34,232 bases of DNA from M3007 sp035299505 (GCA_035299505.1 DATGWL010000060.1:1-34232), one strand, 5' to 3'. Shown: positions 9,901-19,252, counted from the first letter of the stretch. A program made the numbers and translations. Notes: generated by a model not told the origin, from the sequence alone.

Positions 9901-12625
9901 TCCGGACGAAACTATCAGCTGCGCTACTCCGCTGCCAGCTCCGGCTCTGATCACCGCTACTGACAACTGTTCCTCCAACATCGTTGTACAGTTCAGCCAG
10001 GATACCATCAACGTGGCCCAAGGACCTTGCGGACAATTCTCTTATACCATTGTTCGTACCAGAACGGCTGTTGATGACTGCGGAAACACCGAAGTACACT
10101 CCCGTCAGATCATTGTAGAAGACATCACCGAGCCTGCATTCCTCGGTATGCCTGATACTATTATCCTGAATACCTCACAGTTCCCTCCAAACCTGGATTG
10201 CACAGTGCCATGGAGCTTCAACGTAGGTCAGTTCCTCGAAGACTGCTCTCCTGACAGCATCATTTTGGTGACCAACGACAGTCCGTTTGGCGATGGCAAA
10301 CTGGATCTAAGCGGTAACTATCCAATTGGTGGTTACAACATTTTCTTCGCTGCAGTTGACGCTTGTGGTAACGTAGGTATTGACTCTCTGTATGTGGAAG
10401 TACGCGATAACAGCGTACCAACCCTGGTGTGCAACAACAACGTAGTAATCGCCCTGGGTACCAACGGCGAAGCTACCCTGGATGCACAGGATATCGACCT
10501 CGGTACTACCGATAACTGCGCACTGGATACGCTGGTACTGTCTCAAAGCCTGTTTGATTGCGGTGATCTGGGCTTCCAGAACATCACCCTGACGGCTACA
10601 GATATTTATGGCAACACCAACTCCTGCGCTGTTCAGGTTCAGGTAACCCTGGGTAACAACGCAGGCTTCAACCTGACCGCTACCGGAACATCTGAAACCT
10701 ACTTCGGCGCAGCCGACGGTACAGCTACAGCCGTAGCAACTGGTGGTACAGGTGTGTTCGATTACGAATGGGATACACCAAACGCAGATACTACAGCAGC
10801 TGTAGTTGACCTGCCAGCAGGCATCTACATTGTCCTTGCTACTGATGTAAATAGCGGTTGTATTGCAAAAGACACAGTTGTGATTGCTGAAGGCCCTAAA
10901 GTGACAATTACTGTAGGCACAGACGATGGTTGCCAGGGTGAAATTCTTTCCATCCCGGTTACAGCCGACAACTTCATTCAGGTTTCTGGCTTCTCCTTCG
11001 GTCTTTCACTGGATAATGCCGCTGCAGGTGCTATTGTTGGAATTACCAACGTAAACCCTGCTCTGGTAGGTTTGACCCCTGGTGTTAATACAGTATTCTG
11101 GACACATCCTACCTTGGATACAGTGACTCTGGCGAATGGCACAGTGCTGTTTAATTTGGAGGTTGAATTGAGCAACGCAGCTCAGGGAACTACCAGCAAC
11201 ATTATTGCAGCAGCTATTCCTGCACTTGTATTCCTGCAGGACGGTACTCAACAGGCGCCTGAAGTAATCTTCAACAATGGTGCTGTAACCATCAGTTGCG
11301 TGGCAAACGACGTTAACCTCAAGGGTGATGTATTCACCTGGAAAGCTCCGGTGAAAGCCATTCCTGATGTAACCGTACAATTGAATGGTACGACTACCGG
11401 AACAGATATTACTTCAGCTCCGCTGGCTGAGTATGAATTCCTGATTCCATCAGGTGCGAATACCATCACCAATGCGTTCAAGATTGCCACGCAGAAAAAC
11501 CAGCAGATTAACGTAGGTGATATGTTGGGTATTCAGGCACATGCTGCACAACAGGTAGCGTTCACCAGCGGTTACCAGTGGGTAGCTGCTGACGTTAACC
11601 TCGACTTCCGTGTGAACCTGGCCGACTACGCGTTGGTACAGAAATACGTTCTGAGCAACAATGCACACTTCCTCGACAACCAGGGCAACCAGGTTGGTCC
11701 AGACTGGAAATTCATTCCTGAGTCATTCACCTTCGGCCCGTTGCCAATTGGTAACCCACAGGCGCCTCAGCCTAACCCGCTGAATACCCCTGTGCCACCA
11801 AGCAATATCCTGCACAACAATGTGACTATGGATATTCTGGACGACGACTTCGTAGGTGTATTGATGGGCGATGTGAACGGTTCTGTGGTTCCATTCACCA
11901 GCGGTGGCAACGGTGGCGCTGAAAACAGCAACCCACTTAAATTCCGTTTGGAAGACCGCGCTGTTCAGGCAGGTGAACTGGTAACCATTCCGTTCAAATC
12001 TGTTGACTTCACGGGTGCTCAGGCATACCAGCTGACTGTTGGTTTCGATCCGGAAGTGTTTGAATTGCAAGACATTCAGCCTGGTGTATTGCCAGGTCTG
12101 ACCCAGGACAACTTCGGCACGAATTACCTGGCTGACGGTCAGCTCACTACCCTTTGGGTAGGTGGCAAACCAACTACGTTCAATGACAACGAAACGCTGT
12201 TTGCACTTACATTCAAAGCCATCGAACCTGTTTCCAGCTTGTCAAGCGTTCTGCACAGCAGTTCTGCGGTGACTGAAGCGCTCGCTATCGACGCTACCGG
12301 AAATGCGGTGCCAGTTGACTTTGAATTTGTGACAACAGTGGCAACTGGTGAGGTAGAAAACAAAGTCTTTGCACTTTATCAGAACCAACCAAACCCATTC
12401 TCTGCGGAAACCAGCATATCTTTCCGCCTGCCAGAATCGGGTCGTGCAACCTTGCGCATCTTTACGGCAGAAGGTCGTTTGGTGAAAACGGTTGTTGGTG
12501 AATTCTCTGAAGGCATTAATGCCATCAACTTCCGCAAGGATGATCTGGGTGCAACAGGTGTGTTCTACTATGAGCTTGAAACATCCAAGCACAGCGATCG
12601 CAAAAAGATGATCCTGATTGATTGA
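3905..12625 (+). CDS. Giant HYR-repeat adhesin with SprB repeat, cohesin-like and dockerin-like modules and type A T9SS domain
   Basis: I chose the ATG at 3905 because it directly precedes a normal signal peptide (about 30 residues, cleavage after ITSANAQ) and has A at -3; the frame is open back to 3785, with another ATG at 3830. The 2906-residue product holds about twenty tandem HYR/Ig-like modules (residues about 90-2250; starts such as APTITCPxN, ends such as TDxxGNxxTCxFxVTV). It continues with a SprB-type repeat (about 2252-2335), a cohesin-like domain (about 2335-2465), a dockerin-like region with the calcium-loop-like DVNLDFRVNLAD near 2563, a second cohesin-like domain (about 2684-2800) and a type A sorting domain (from about 2821, YQNQPNPF). 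Expected location is the cell surface after T9SS export. Codon use is strongly biased (GTA, CTG, AAC, GGT), suggesting high expression. A surface adhesin or scaffold is likely; the ligand is unknown. Confidence 0.94.
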   Translation: MNISTTQRQWAQGLLMLCLSLFTITSANAQCEDFVSYPPGPVVINLTLDGTGNVNLTNAVLNGNGFTKNAACDYWLSQTPANLASFNNTPISFDCNDVATSPHTWYVRTGGLPLITDDMGPGATIVPITVNVIDNIFPTITTNAGPHARNSDAAPAGSCQYTIVAGDAATLDFLTASDNCPSAVIQYNIDNAGWITGSTVVGQVLSGVGAHSIQWRMTDASGNQTVAPLISVNVSDATAPSVTCPANVITTTDPSNTCSRAVTGIGATYSDNCSVTSVTWSASAPTSLSSAPTGINDASGTVFQLGVTTVTYTVSDGVNAPVNCNFSVTVNDNDAPVITCPTNKVVNAAASPACNFTVTDNTYDATATDNCGLMANQPVIVSTPGYNGLLTLNGQSFAVGITNVTWSATDNAGLVSTCSFSVTVNDVTPPTVVALPPGVVSFQPVFNVNTAPGSCSQTVTWYRPSPLTHSASDCSGSITLTENDTVSINCPGLSCDEDPTFFTTNGVTPYPYDANNPLQWVTPVTAEFEVGTTVITYEFEDAFGNITPVTVTVNVAETEAPVANCVGTTVSLPVDPYLNSGIVTPALINNGSTDNCGIADMTTDNPATPFDNESVLPCTQLGNNVVTLYVTDNAGNTSTCTATVFLVDNTLPQIGCPATFVVPADINCQATVPGLVFNSTVNFPPSPSTLEYYDNTADPCGLVFEYKVNAGSFINLGTFTSDPVDLSAVVFTAGNNTVALRATDDAGNIAVCNFTVNVQDQTPPTYASGVNPGPLPGSTIIANVPNIGSCSAKAIWNTPLFSDNCPGAVTIVSQSAFSNVTIFSADNGGITPVTYVVKDAAGNLYNYTFNVQVVDNQFPVAKCKDITVNLSATPGAGSVTITPAQVDNVSTDNCGYSYVSTNATYTCANVGTNNYTLVIKDDANNQATCTSVVTVVDNTAPTFTCPANVTVNANAVCQSGITGTATATDNCSVTKYEYDLNPPAAVNFSLLNNGVTGNLANIPAMNLGTTTVTLRASDASGNSSTCTFTVTVRDVTPPVFAGVPANVTVNCDAIPAVTNPTATDNCGTANVVYQGQTFSAGTCLYTITRTWLASDNAVPSNTITVSQVITVQDVTGPVFNATYLPTPVNINVAGPSICTGNYTLTVTTTGATPNVTDACNGISGITYNLVPAIGAASSGNLTNAAGTYTLPVSSFPIGTNVVTLTASDGCGRTSTKVVNIVVTDNQAPVFSGNYAAAPAGNCGKVYTLPNTTNNCDQLFVWNRPLVSEITDCGLMTITESINNTSVQSFINLINSYASNPHGAVTAQFPVGETTVTYTATQGTNVSTCSFIVKILDTQAPTITCPSNTNLNISTSCAAAATVPTYLPASLSDNCTNNVVVSQSPASGVLVSSVVPVVPGNTFTVTLKATDSQPNNLMSAPCSFTVTLIDAQAPQPVINSLPDFVSNCTKDTVFAPAATDCNGTNIVTIYGTPSVPVMMILPPLVPGGPPRYILNPGTYVITWSYTDPQNNTTTQPQNVVITVDNTPPVAIGQATTLNLSATGTAFVTATQVNNGSFDPDQCGPMEIAFQTGTSPNFVYVDTLFFDCDNLANNGVNNIVFAAIDYNGNVATFPTTVTIKDVTAPTFVNGWTAGQQDTVIQACNAIPPASAYPQTAIDQCDVAVNITLVSDSTQTASGCTKYSYVINRKWTATDDSGNTTTRTQKIIVTDTQAPVFAANTPATATFNTAPNALVCNAAVNFNMANFVDDCQDSVDLTITNTLISAPVGNTFVIPSGANISAPNYPVGTYIIRFTATDKCGNSSTRDLTVQVKDATPPTAVCINGVSASLQPSGTVTVTVNQFNNNSYDNCSSTLGLLIQRLDTNPLAAPSATLEYDCDDADGVTQHGVKLFVSDQNGNMSTCQTYIVIQDNVAPTITCPPNDTLDCAANTAPQLLGFATAVDNCPANLDITFDDVLGNGAGIICELLVRTWSVVDFADNTATCEQLISLRDTVKPVLSAYPPDETISCATPLPAPALITATDNCSSNIVVQFSQDTINVAQGPCGQFSYTIVRTRTAVDDCGNTEVHSRQIIVEDITEPAFLGMPDTIILNTSQFPPNLDCTVPWSFNVGQFLEDCSPDSIILVTNDSPFGDGKLDLSGNYPIGGYNIFFAAVDACGNVGIDSLYVEVRDNSVPTLVCNNNVVIALGTNGEATLDAQDIDLGTTDNCALDTLVLSQSLFDCGDLGFQNITLTATDIYGNTNSCAVQVQVTLGNNAGFNLTATGTSETYFGAADGTATAVATGGTGVFDYEWDTPNADTTAAVVDLPAGIYIVLATDVNSGCIAKDTVVIAEGPKVTITVGTDDGCQGEILSIPVTADNFIQVSGFSFGLSLDNAAAGAIVGITNVNPALVGLTPGVNTVFWTHPTLDTVTLANGTVLFNLEVELSNAAQGTTSNIIAAAIPALVFLQDGTQQAPEVIFNNGAVTISCVANDVNLKGDVFTWKAPVKAIPDVTVQLNGTTTGTDITSAPLAEYEFLIPSGANTITNAFKIATQKNQQINVGDMLGIQAHAAQQVAFTSGYQWVAADVNLDFRVNLADYALVQKYVLSNNAHFLDNQGNQVGPDWKFIPESFTFGPLPIGNPQAPQPNPLNTPVPPSNILHNNVTMDILDDDFVGVLMGDVNGSVVPFTSGGNGGAENSNPLKFRLEDRAVQAGELVTIPFKSVDFTGAQAYQLTVGFDPEVFELQDIQPGVLPGLTQDNFGTNYLADGQLTTLWVGGKPTTFNDNETLFALTFKAIEPVSSLSSVLHSSSAVTEALAIDATGNAVPVDFEFVTTVATGEVENKVFALYQNQPNPFSAETSISFRLPESGRATLRIFTAEGRLVKTVVGEFSEGINAINFRKDDLGATGVFYYELETSKHSDRKKMILID

Positions 12626-12638
12626 TTCTAAAATGCGA

Positions 12639-12671
12639 AGTGCCGGGGCGACTACTGGTTGCCCCGGCACT
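12639..12671 (+). terminator. GC-rich hairpin after the adhesin gene, no U-tract
   Basis: A perfect 11-bp stem (12639-12649 with 12661-12671) encloses an 11-nt loop, 13 nt after the stop codon. The expected run of T's is missing, so it may terminate weakly, stabilise the 3' end of the adhesin mRNA, or set relative expression of the next gene by partial readthrough. Confidence 0.5.
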
Positions 12672-12728
12672 CCATAATAGAATCTATGAGGCTTTTCCTC
12701 CATCTTTAATAGCTTGACATTGAACACC

Positions 12729-15700
12729 ATGAGAAATATTTTATTAATCCTATTGCTGATTGCGGCGGGCGTTTTTTCAAATCGCTCCCAAGCGCAAACA
12801 GTAATCCTGAAAGCCGATACCATTGAGGTGCCCTGTACTTCCAGCGACACATTTCTGGTACCTATCAGACTGGATAACTTCACCAATATTTCAGGTTTGC
12901 AGTTCACGTTGCAATGGGACACTGCCCGCCTGGATTATGCCTACACTACTCAGTTGAATCCCAACTTTGTAGGTGTGGGATTTGACACTTCTGCAACAAT
13001 TTTAGCTGAAGGTAAACTCACTTTCGCCTGGACAGACCTGGCCGGTGTGAGTGTACCCAATGATGCCATTTTGTTTCAGGTGGCTTTCCGCCGAATTGGT
13101 GGTCCGCCAACACCTGTTTCCTTTGTAAATACCCCAACCGACATTGCGGTATTCGATAACCAATTCAATCAGGTAGACGCCCAGACCATTAATGGTTTGG
13201 TAAAACCGCTCGACAATCAGGGGCCCAGTCTCACTTGCCCGGCCAATGTGACGGTCAGCGCACCTGGTTCAGTTCCTGTGCCCAACATTCCACCTGTGGC
13301 TGCCGACAACTGCGGCACTCCCAGCACAGGCTGGGCTTCCACAGGAGCTACCGTGGCTAACTTCCCTAATGACCCGGACGCCAGTGGCGCCGTATTCAAT
13401 ATCGGAGCAAGCCAGGTAACCTACACTACCACAGATGCCGGAGGTAATACTGCTACCTGCTCTTTTGAGATTTTGGTTGAATTTGCGGTCTCTTCCACCG
13501 ATCTGACCCTGATTGCCAGCCCAAATAATGCCGCTTCCTGCGGTGAATCCGTAACAATTGACGTACTGGCCTTTAACTTCGACAGCATTGCCGGGCTTCA
13601 ATTCTCCCTGAACTGGCTTCCTGCAAACCTGGAATATGTTTCCATCACGAACACCAATGCTACCCTGAATATTGATCAAAGCCATTTCAACACGGATTCA
13701 ACCGGTGTTGGCGCTTTGTCGTTTGCCTGGACCAGCGGCAATATTTTTGGTTCTACGGTGCCTGATGGCGAAGTACTTTTCACGCTGACCTACAACGTTT
13801 TGGGCGGCGGATCTGTACAATTTACAGACAATCCAACAGCTCCTTTGGCCTTTACCGGTACCGTATTCCCGCCAGAGGAAGTACCTTTTGTAACCATTGA
13901 TGCCATCATCAATGTTACCGATACTATTGCACCAACCATCACCTGCCCGGCTAACCAGGTAATAACCTCGCCCGGCGCAGCTGTGGTGAATGGTATTGCT
14001 CCGGTTGTAGACGATAACTGCTCATCTCCCAATGTTGGATGGAGCAGCACCGGCGCAACGGTGGCAGATTTCCCGAACGATCCGGATGCCAGTGGCTCCT
14101 TGTTCAATCTGGGGTCGTCAACAGTGGTATACACCGCTACAGATGCCTCCGGCAACAGCGCTACCTGCTCTTTTGATATTACCGTTGAATTCGGTATTAA
14201 TACAGACGACCTGGTGATTGTGGCCAACAGCGCCAACGCAGCCTGCGGCGGAAGTTTCAGCATGGATTTCACCACGCTGAATTTTGAAACTGTGGCTGGT
14301 GTGCAGTTCACCGTAACCTGGGACCCTAACCTGTTCCAATTTACTTCTGTTTCCAACTTCAACGTTCCGCTGGGTATTAATATCAGCAACTTTGGCGTAG
14401 ACAGTGCCGGCGTGGGCTTTATCACTTTCGCCTGGACCAGCGCCGATCTGAATGGTTCTAATGCTGCCGACAACGATCTGCTGTTCTCTCTGAATTTCGA
14501 CCTGCTGTCTAATGCTTCAGGTACCGTTAATTTCAGCGATTTGCCTACCCAACGGCTGGCATTTGATGGAGGTACCTTCGATCAGATTGCGATGCAAACG
14601 GTGGATGGTAATGTAACTGTTACCGACAACGTTGCGCCAACCATCACTTGCCCGAATCCGGCGCCGGTTGATGCACCTCAGGGGCAGCTTACAGCTAATG
14701 TAACGGGTTTGCAGCCAACAGTAGCCGACAACTGTGATCTGGATCCTGCGGTAACGTACACCCAATCCGGAGCAACGGTGGGTTCAGGCACGGGTAATGC
14801 CGATGGCGTTTACAATGCCGGAACAACCACTGTTATCTACACAGCAACCGACGATGCCGGTAACACAGCTACCTGCTCATTCCAGGTGGTGGTAAATGCC
14901 GACAATCCGGTGGTGCTGCAATTGGATACCGTAGATTTGGGATGCTCTGGCATGCCAACGCAGGTAACCGTAAACCTGACGGTTGAAAATTTCATCAACA
15001 TCATTGGCCTCCAGTTTGGTTTGCAATGGGATACATCCATCATCAAACTGGTTACGCCGGTTACGATCAACTACATCACGGCTGGTCCTCCACCAGTATT
15101 TACCAACGCTGGAGGTACCCTTTCCTTCTTCGGCGGTCACCCGGCATGGCCCGATGTGCCTAATGGAGACGCTATCCTGAACCTGACCTTTAATGTGGTT
15201 CCAGGTGCAGATTTGAGCAACGCCAATTTGATTTTCGTAGCGCCTTTCGATGCGCTGGATGAAAACTTCCAGCCTGTTCCAGTGCTAACCATCAATGGCG
15301 CCTTCATTTTCACCGTAGATAATGTGCCGCCAACGGTACAATGTCCGACTGATACCGTTTTGACGGCTGCAGCCAATAGCTGCCAGGTGGACTTTGTTCC
15401 ATTGGCGCCTTCTGCAACCGACGATTGTGGCGCGATCACAGATATTGCCATCAATCCGGATACCACCATTTTCTATACAGGCGCGCCAACTGTTCTGGTT
15501 TACACCGTTACAGATGAGGCCGGTAATACCAGCACCTGTGTGACTAATGTAACCGTTACCGACGTAACTGCACCAGTGATGACTGGCTGCCCTGTGGGCC
15601 CGATCACGGCTGATGCCGATCTAAACTGTCAGGCTGCTGTTACCTGGACGCCACCTACATTCCAGGATGCCTGCGATCCAAACCTGCTTGTGGTACCGGA

Positions 15701-18143
15701 TTATCTGCCCGGAAACCTGTTCACCGCAGGCACTACGCTGGTTAATATCACCGCAACGGACGCATCCAACAACCAGACTACCTGTACGTTTGAGGTAATG
15801 GTTCAGGACGTTACACCACCGGTAATTGTTTGCCCGAATGATACCATTGTTGAGCCAACCACCGGCAACTGTGAAGCTCAGGTAAACTTCGCAGCAACAG
15901 CCTCTGACAACTGTGACAACGCGCTGAATATCGTATACTCTCATACTTCCGGCTCCTTGTTTACCGGAATTACCACAGTAACCTGCTCAGCAGTAGATGA
16001 TGAGAACAACAACGGCCAGTGTACTTTCACTATCACCGTGAGAGATACTATTGAGCCGGTTTTCCCGAATGGTTGTCCGCCAAATGATACCGTAAGCTCT
16101 GCTTCCGGCAACTGCGGCGCCAATCCGGTTTGGACTATTCCACAGGCTACAGACAACTGTGATGCAACGCTGACCATTACTTCCACCGCCAATCCGGGTG
16201 GATTTCTGGCAGCACAACCAGCGCCACACATCATCACGTACACTGCTACTGATGATCAGGGCAATTCAGCCACCTGTACTTTCAGTATTCTGGTAGAAGA
16301 TGGAACTGCACCGGTTTTGGCCAACTGCCCGTCGTTGCCGATTATTATTGTGCTTCCGGTTACCAAATGCGATACAACGCTGAACTGGACGCCACCAACG
16401 GTGAGTGATAACTGCGGTTTGCCAGGTGTGGTATTGACTTCCAATATCACTCCTCCGGCATTGTTTACTACTGGCGATACCATTGTTGTGTATACCGCAA
16501 CGGATGCCTCCGGTAATACCTCTACCTGTTCTTTCTTTATTTCTGTGAAAGACGTGGTTCCGCCGGTGATTGATTGTCCTACAGCGCCAATTCCGGTTGC
16601 CACCCCTGATCCTTGTGGTGTAACACCGGTATGGAATTTCCCAGCGGCAACAGACAACTGCACACCGGAGGCCGACCTGATCATTACTTCAGCGTATGAG
16701 CCAGGGGATACCTTCCCGGCCGGCACTACTACCTTCATTGTACGGGTAGAAGATGCCAGCGGCAATTTCGCGGAATGTGAATTAACTGTCAACAACAATA
16801 TCCTGCCCAGATACATCAATGTGCCAGGGCCGGTTATCACCATCACGGATTGTAACACCCCAGCAAACTGGACGCCACCAACGCCGGTAGATTTTTGTCC
16901 GCCGGTACAGGAAACAGTGACTCCATTGCCTCCTGGCAGCATATTCCCATTTGGCAGCACTGTGGTAACCTACACAGCTACTGATGCTCTGGGTAATTCA
17001 GCTACAGCTACTTTCACAGTGGTGGTTTCTGAAAACATTGATCCGGTAATTGCATGTCCGGAAAGCCCGATTGTAGTCAATGTAGGTGGCGGGATTGAAT
17101 CTGATCCGGATAATTTCATCGTGTCTACCGATACAGTGGCAGGTTGCAACGGTTTGCAGGTGTTCTTCAACAATCCGAATGCAACAGACAACTGTGTAAC
17201 GCCGATTCTGACTCAAATGGGTCCGGCATCCGGTTCTGTATTCCAGCTTGGCTTCAACCAGTTGATGTTCACTGCAACCGACTCTTCAGGCAACTCCGTG
17301 GAGTGTGTGGTGTTTGTACAGGTGGTTGAACTGGCCGGTTTGAATCCGGTAGTTAGCCCAAGTCCGGGTTGTGCAGGTGACACAATCACCCTTACTGCGT
17401 CCAATATTGCAGGTGCGATATACACCTGGACGGGACCAGTGAACAATTCTACGACAAACGTTCTGACAATCAATGGTTTAAGCGCGCAAAATGATGGCCA
17501 GTACATCGTTTCTGCACTGGTAAACGGTTGCCCGACGGCGCCTGATACCGCAGAAGTTTTCCTGGTACAGCAGCCTATGGCGGAAAATGATTTGGATTAT
17601 TCCATTAATCCTGGAGAAACCATCACTTTCCCAACGGTATTTGCTAACGACGTGCTGACACCTGCGTTTGACTTCGGCATTTGCAATATTTCTCCGGAGC
17701 TTGCCGGGTTGCAATTCAACGATGCCGATGGAACCTTTACCTATACGGCAGGAGAAGAACCCGGTATGGTTTCCTTCTTCTACACGGTATGTTCCAGAAC
17801 CTGTGCTTTGTCTGAAGAAGCGGCGGTTACCATTACCATTAATGATACCAAGTGCGTATTCATTCCAAACATCATCACCCCGAACGGTGACGATGCCAAC
17901 GACTACTTTGTGATTCCTTGCATTGATACAGGCTTGTTCCGTGAGAACTCGCTGCTTGTATTCAACCAATGGGGCGACCAGGTTTACGAGGCCTCCCCAT
18001 ACAGCAATGATCCACTGGAAGCCTGGCGCGGAACCCTCAATGGAGAGGATGGTAAGGATCTCCCGGATGGTGTGTATTTCTACATATTCAAACCGGGTCC
18101 GAATGTGGCGCCTATGAAAGGTTTCCTTGAAATATTCCGTTGA
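12729..18143 (+). CDS. Secreted protein with four cohesin-like and about eleven HYR modules, type B (CHU_C) T9SS sorting domain
   Basis: The ATG at 12729 opens a clear signal peptide (MRNILLILLLIAAGVFSNRSQAQ-type, about 23 residues); an upstream in-frame TTG at 12714 is less likely. The 1804 residues begin with three cohesin-like plus HYR pairs of about 235 residues and a fourth cohesin-like domain (starts near residues 24, 257, 492 and 725, each with a GLQFxLxW-type strand). About eight further HYR modules follow, then an Ig/PKD-like domain (about 1538-1615) and a cadherin-like stretch (about 1620-1705). The end (1709-1804) is a gliding-motility-type C-terminal domain: PNIITPNGDDAND, VFNQWGDQVYE, LPDGVYFYIF. 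Such type B domains depend on T9SS plus a PorP/SprF partner, and one is encoded 86 nt downstream. The cohesin array resembles a scaffoldin, but no dockerin binding is shown. Confidence 0.94.
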   Translation: MRNILLILLLIAAGVFSNRSQAQTVILKADTIEVPCTSSDTFLVPIRLDNFTNISGLQFTLQWDTARLDYAYTTQLNPNFVGVGFDTSATILAEGKLTFAWTDLAGVSVPNDAILFQVAFRRIGGPPTPVSFVNTPTDIAVFDNQFNQVDAQTINGLVKPLDNQGPSLTCPANVTVSAPGSVPVPNIPPVAADNCGTPSTGWASTGATVANFPNDPDASGAVFNIGASQVTYTTTDAGGNTATCSFEILVEFAVSSTDLTLIASPNNAASCGESVTIDVLAFNFDSIAGLQFSLNWLPANLEYVSITNTNATLNIDQSHFNTDSTGVGALSFAWTSGNIFGSTVPDGEVLFTLTYNVLGGGSVQFTDNPTAPLAFTGTVFPPEEVPFVTIDAIINVTDTIAPTITCPANQVITSPGAAVVNGIAPVVDDNCSSPNVGWSSTGATVADFPNDPDASGSLFNLGSSTVVYTATDASGNSATCSFDITVEFGINTDDLVIVANSANAACGGSFSMDFTTLNFETVAGVQFTVTWDPNLFQFTSVSNFNVPLGINISNFGVDSAGVGFITFAWTSADLNGSNAADNDLLFSLNFDLLSNASGTVNFSDLPTQRLAFDGGTFDQIAMQTVDGNVTVTDNVAPTITCPNPAPVDAPQGQLTANVTGLQPTVADNCDLDPAVTYTQSGATVGSGTGNADGVYNAGTTTVIYTATDDAGNTATCSFQVVVNADNPVVLQLDTVDLGCSGMPTQVTVNLTVENFINIIGLQFGLQWDTSIIKLVTPVTINYITAGPPPVFTNAGGTLSFFGGHPAWPDVPNGDAILNLTFNVVPGADLSNANLIFVAPFDALDENFQPVPVLTINGAFIFTVDNVPPTVQCPTDTVLTAAANSCQVDFVPLAPSATDDCGAITDIAINPDTTIFYTGAPTVLVYTVTDEAGNTSTCVTNVTVTDVTAPVMTGCPVGPITADADLNCQAAVTWTPPTFQDACDPNLLVVPDYLPGNLFTAGTTLVNITATDASNNQTTCTFEVMVQDVTPPVIVCPNDTIVEPTTGNCEAQVNFAATASDNCDNALNIVYSHTSGSLFTGITTVTCSAVDDENNNGQCTFTITVRDTIEPVFPNGCPPNDTVSSASGNCGANPVWTIPQATDNCDATLTITSTANPGGFLAAQPAPHIITYTATDDQGNSATCTFSILVEDGTAPVLANCPSLPIIIVLPVTKCDTTLNWTPPTVSDNCGLPGVVLTSNITPPALFTTGDTIVVYTATDASGNTSTCSFFISVKDVVPPVIDCPTAPIPVATPDPCGVTPVWNFPAATDNCTPEADLIITSAYEPGDTFPAGTTTFIVRVEDASGNFAECELTVNNNILPRYINVPGPVITITDCNTPANWTPPTPVDFCPPVQETVTPLPPGSIFPFGSTVVTYTATDALGNSATATFTVVVSENIDPVIACPESPIVVNVGGGIESDPDNFIVSTDTVAGCNGLQVFFNNPNATDNCVTPILTQMGPASGSVFQLGFNQLMFTATDSSGNSVECVVFVQVVELAGLNPVVSPSPGCAGDTITLTASNIAGAIYTWTGPVNNSTTNVLTINGLSAQNDGQYIVSALVNGCPTAPDTAEVFLVQQPMAENDLDYSINPGETITFPTVFANDVLTPAFDFGICNISPELAGLQFNDADGTFTYTAGEEPGMVSFFYTVCSRTCALSEEAAVTITINDTKCVFIPNIITPNGDDANDYFVIPCIDTGLFRENSLLVFNQWGDQVYEASPYSNDPLEAWRGTLNGEDGKDLPDGVYFYIFKPGPNVAPMKGFLEIFR
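12798..15320 (+). repeat. Tandem cohesin-HYR module repeat, about 700 bp period
   Basis: Equivalent cohesin-like segments begin near 12798, 13500, 14206 and 14905. The intervening HYR modules of units 1 and 2 are strongly similar in protein (both contain STGATVA-FPNDPDASG and end TATCSF or SATCSF). Divergence at the DNA level is enough that this is an old duplication. Confidence 0.8.
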
Positions 18144-18149
18144 TGAACG

Positions 18150-18197
18150 GGTCAACAAGCGGTGGCTAAAAAACGATTCGGCCACCGCTTGTTGACC
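18150..18197 (+). terminator. Long hairpin between the type B adhesin and porP/sprF
   Basis: A perfect 17-bp stem (18150-18166 with 18181-18197) closes a 14-nt A-rich loop. No T-tract follows, so it probably does not fully terminate; it fits an intercistronic mRNA processing or stabilising structure that would separate adhesin and SprF expression within one transcript. Confidence 0.5.
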
Positions 18198-18229
18198 ACC
18201 ATAACCTCCACTTGCAAACAAATTTTACA

Positions 18230-19198
18230 ATGAAAAAACTTTTTTATCTCATTGCATTGCTGGTCTCTGTTTCTGCTTCGCTGAACGCACAGCAGGAAGC
18301 ACACTATACGCAGTTCATGTACAACAAGTTGTATATAAACCCTGCGTATGCCGGCGCACGCGGAGTACCAAGCCTGACGGCTATCTATCGCAGCCAATGG
18401 ATTGGTTTCGATGGCGCTCCACAGTCGCTGCTGGCCAGTTTTAATGGCCCGTTTCTTTCCAAAAGGGTAGGGATCGGCGTCAATGTTTCCCACGTAAAAA
18501 TTGGCTTGCAACGCGACTTCCAGGGTTCGTTGGCATATTCCTACGACCTGGTAGCGCAGGAGAACGTTTCCATGCGTGTGGGCCTTTCCGGCTCACTGCG
18601 TTCCTTCGGTTTTGCGTACAACGATGCCCAGCCATTGCAGGGCGGCGACCAGTCCGTGGAAGATGAACGCATCAGCGACTTTTATGGAAACGTAGGTGCT
18701 GGCGTGTACGGCACCATTATGGGTAAGTATTACTTCGGCTTGTCTGTGCCACGCCTGTATTCCAACGCCATTGGTATTACCAACGGTAATGCAACCGTAC
18801 TGGCTAAAGAATTTCAGCACTTCTATGGCATGGCAGGCGCTATTATTCCGCTCAGCGAGGATATCAACCTGATGCCAGCTGTATTGCTGAAATACGTAAA
18901 AAATGCCCCATTTGATGCCGATATCAACCTGAATCTGGATATCAAACGCAAATTTACCGCCGGTGTTTCCTACCGTATGGGTGGCGACGGATCTGGCGAG
19001 TCTGTGGATCTTTTGGTGCTTTGGCAGGCTGCTCCGCAGTTCGCTGTGGGCGCGGCATACGATTTTACCCTCAGCAGCCTGAAAGATTACAACTCAGGTT
19101 CTGTGGAACTGATGCTCCAGTACGACCTCAAAAAGGTAGACGGTGCAGGAGGCAAAAGCAAAAAGAAAAATATGACCAACCCACGCTTCTTCATGTAA
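18230..19198 (+). CDS. PorP/SprF family T9SS outer-membrane protein
   Basis: The 322-residue product starts at ATG 18230 with a 21-residue signal peptide (MKKLFYLIALLVSVSASLNAQ is the whole leader), then the family signature QEAHYTQFMYNKLYINPAYAG and SLTAIYRSQWIGFDGAP. The rest is alternating beta-strand sequence expected of an outer-membrane beta-barrel. In Flavobacterium johnsoniae SprF is needed for secretion or surface localisation of SprB, a type B protein. Its position directly after a type B adhesin gene strongly suggests that it is that protein's dedicated partner. The frame extends back to a TTG at 18212, but the ATG fits the signal peptide better. It could be called porP or sprF; I leave the symbol empty because paralogues are many. 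Confidence 0.95.
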   Translation: MKKLFYLIALLVSVSASLNAQQEAHYTQFMYNKLYINPAYAGARGVPSLTAIYRSQWIGFDGAPQSLLASFNGPFLSKRVGIGVNVSHVKIGLQRDFQGSLAYSYDLVAQENVSMRVGLSGSLRSFGFAYNDAQPLQGGDQSVEDERISDFYGNVGAGVYGTIMGKYYFGLSVPRLYSNAIGITNGNATVLAKEFQHFYGMAGAIIPLSEDINLMPAVLLKYVKNAPFDADINLNLDIKRKFTAGVSYRMGGDGSGESVDLLVLWQAAPQFAVGAAYDFTLSSLKDYNSGSVELMLQYDLKKVDGAGGKSKKKNMTNPRFFM

Positions 19199-19252
19199 GA
19201 AGCATCCTCAAATCCCATGAGACTCCCTTCACCACTTAATCTTGATCGTACC

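Noticed and set aside
4900..10650. Recurring short DNA motifs that might suggest a CRISPR array or transposon repeats
   Set aside because: The recurrences are degenerate, in frame and encode the conserved ends of HYR modules; spacing is module-sized and no direct repeat is exact.
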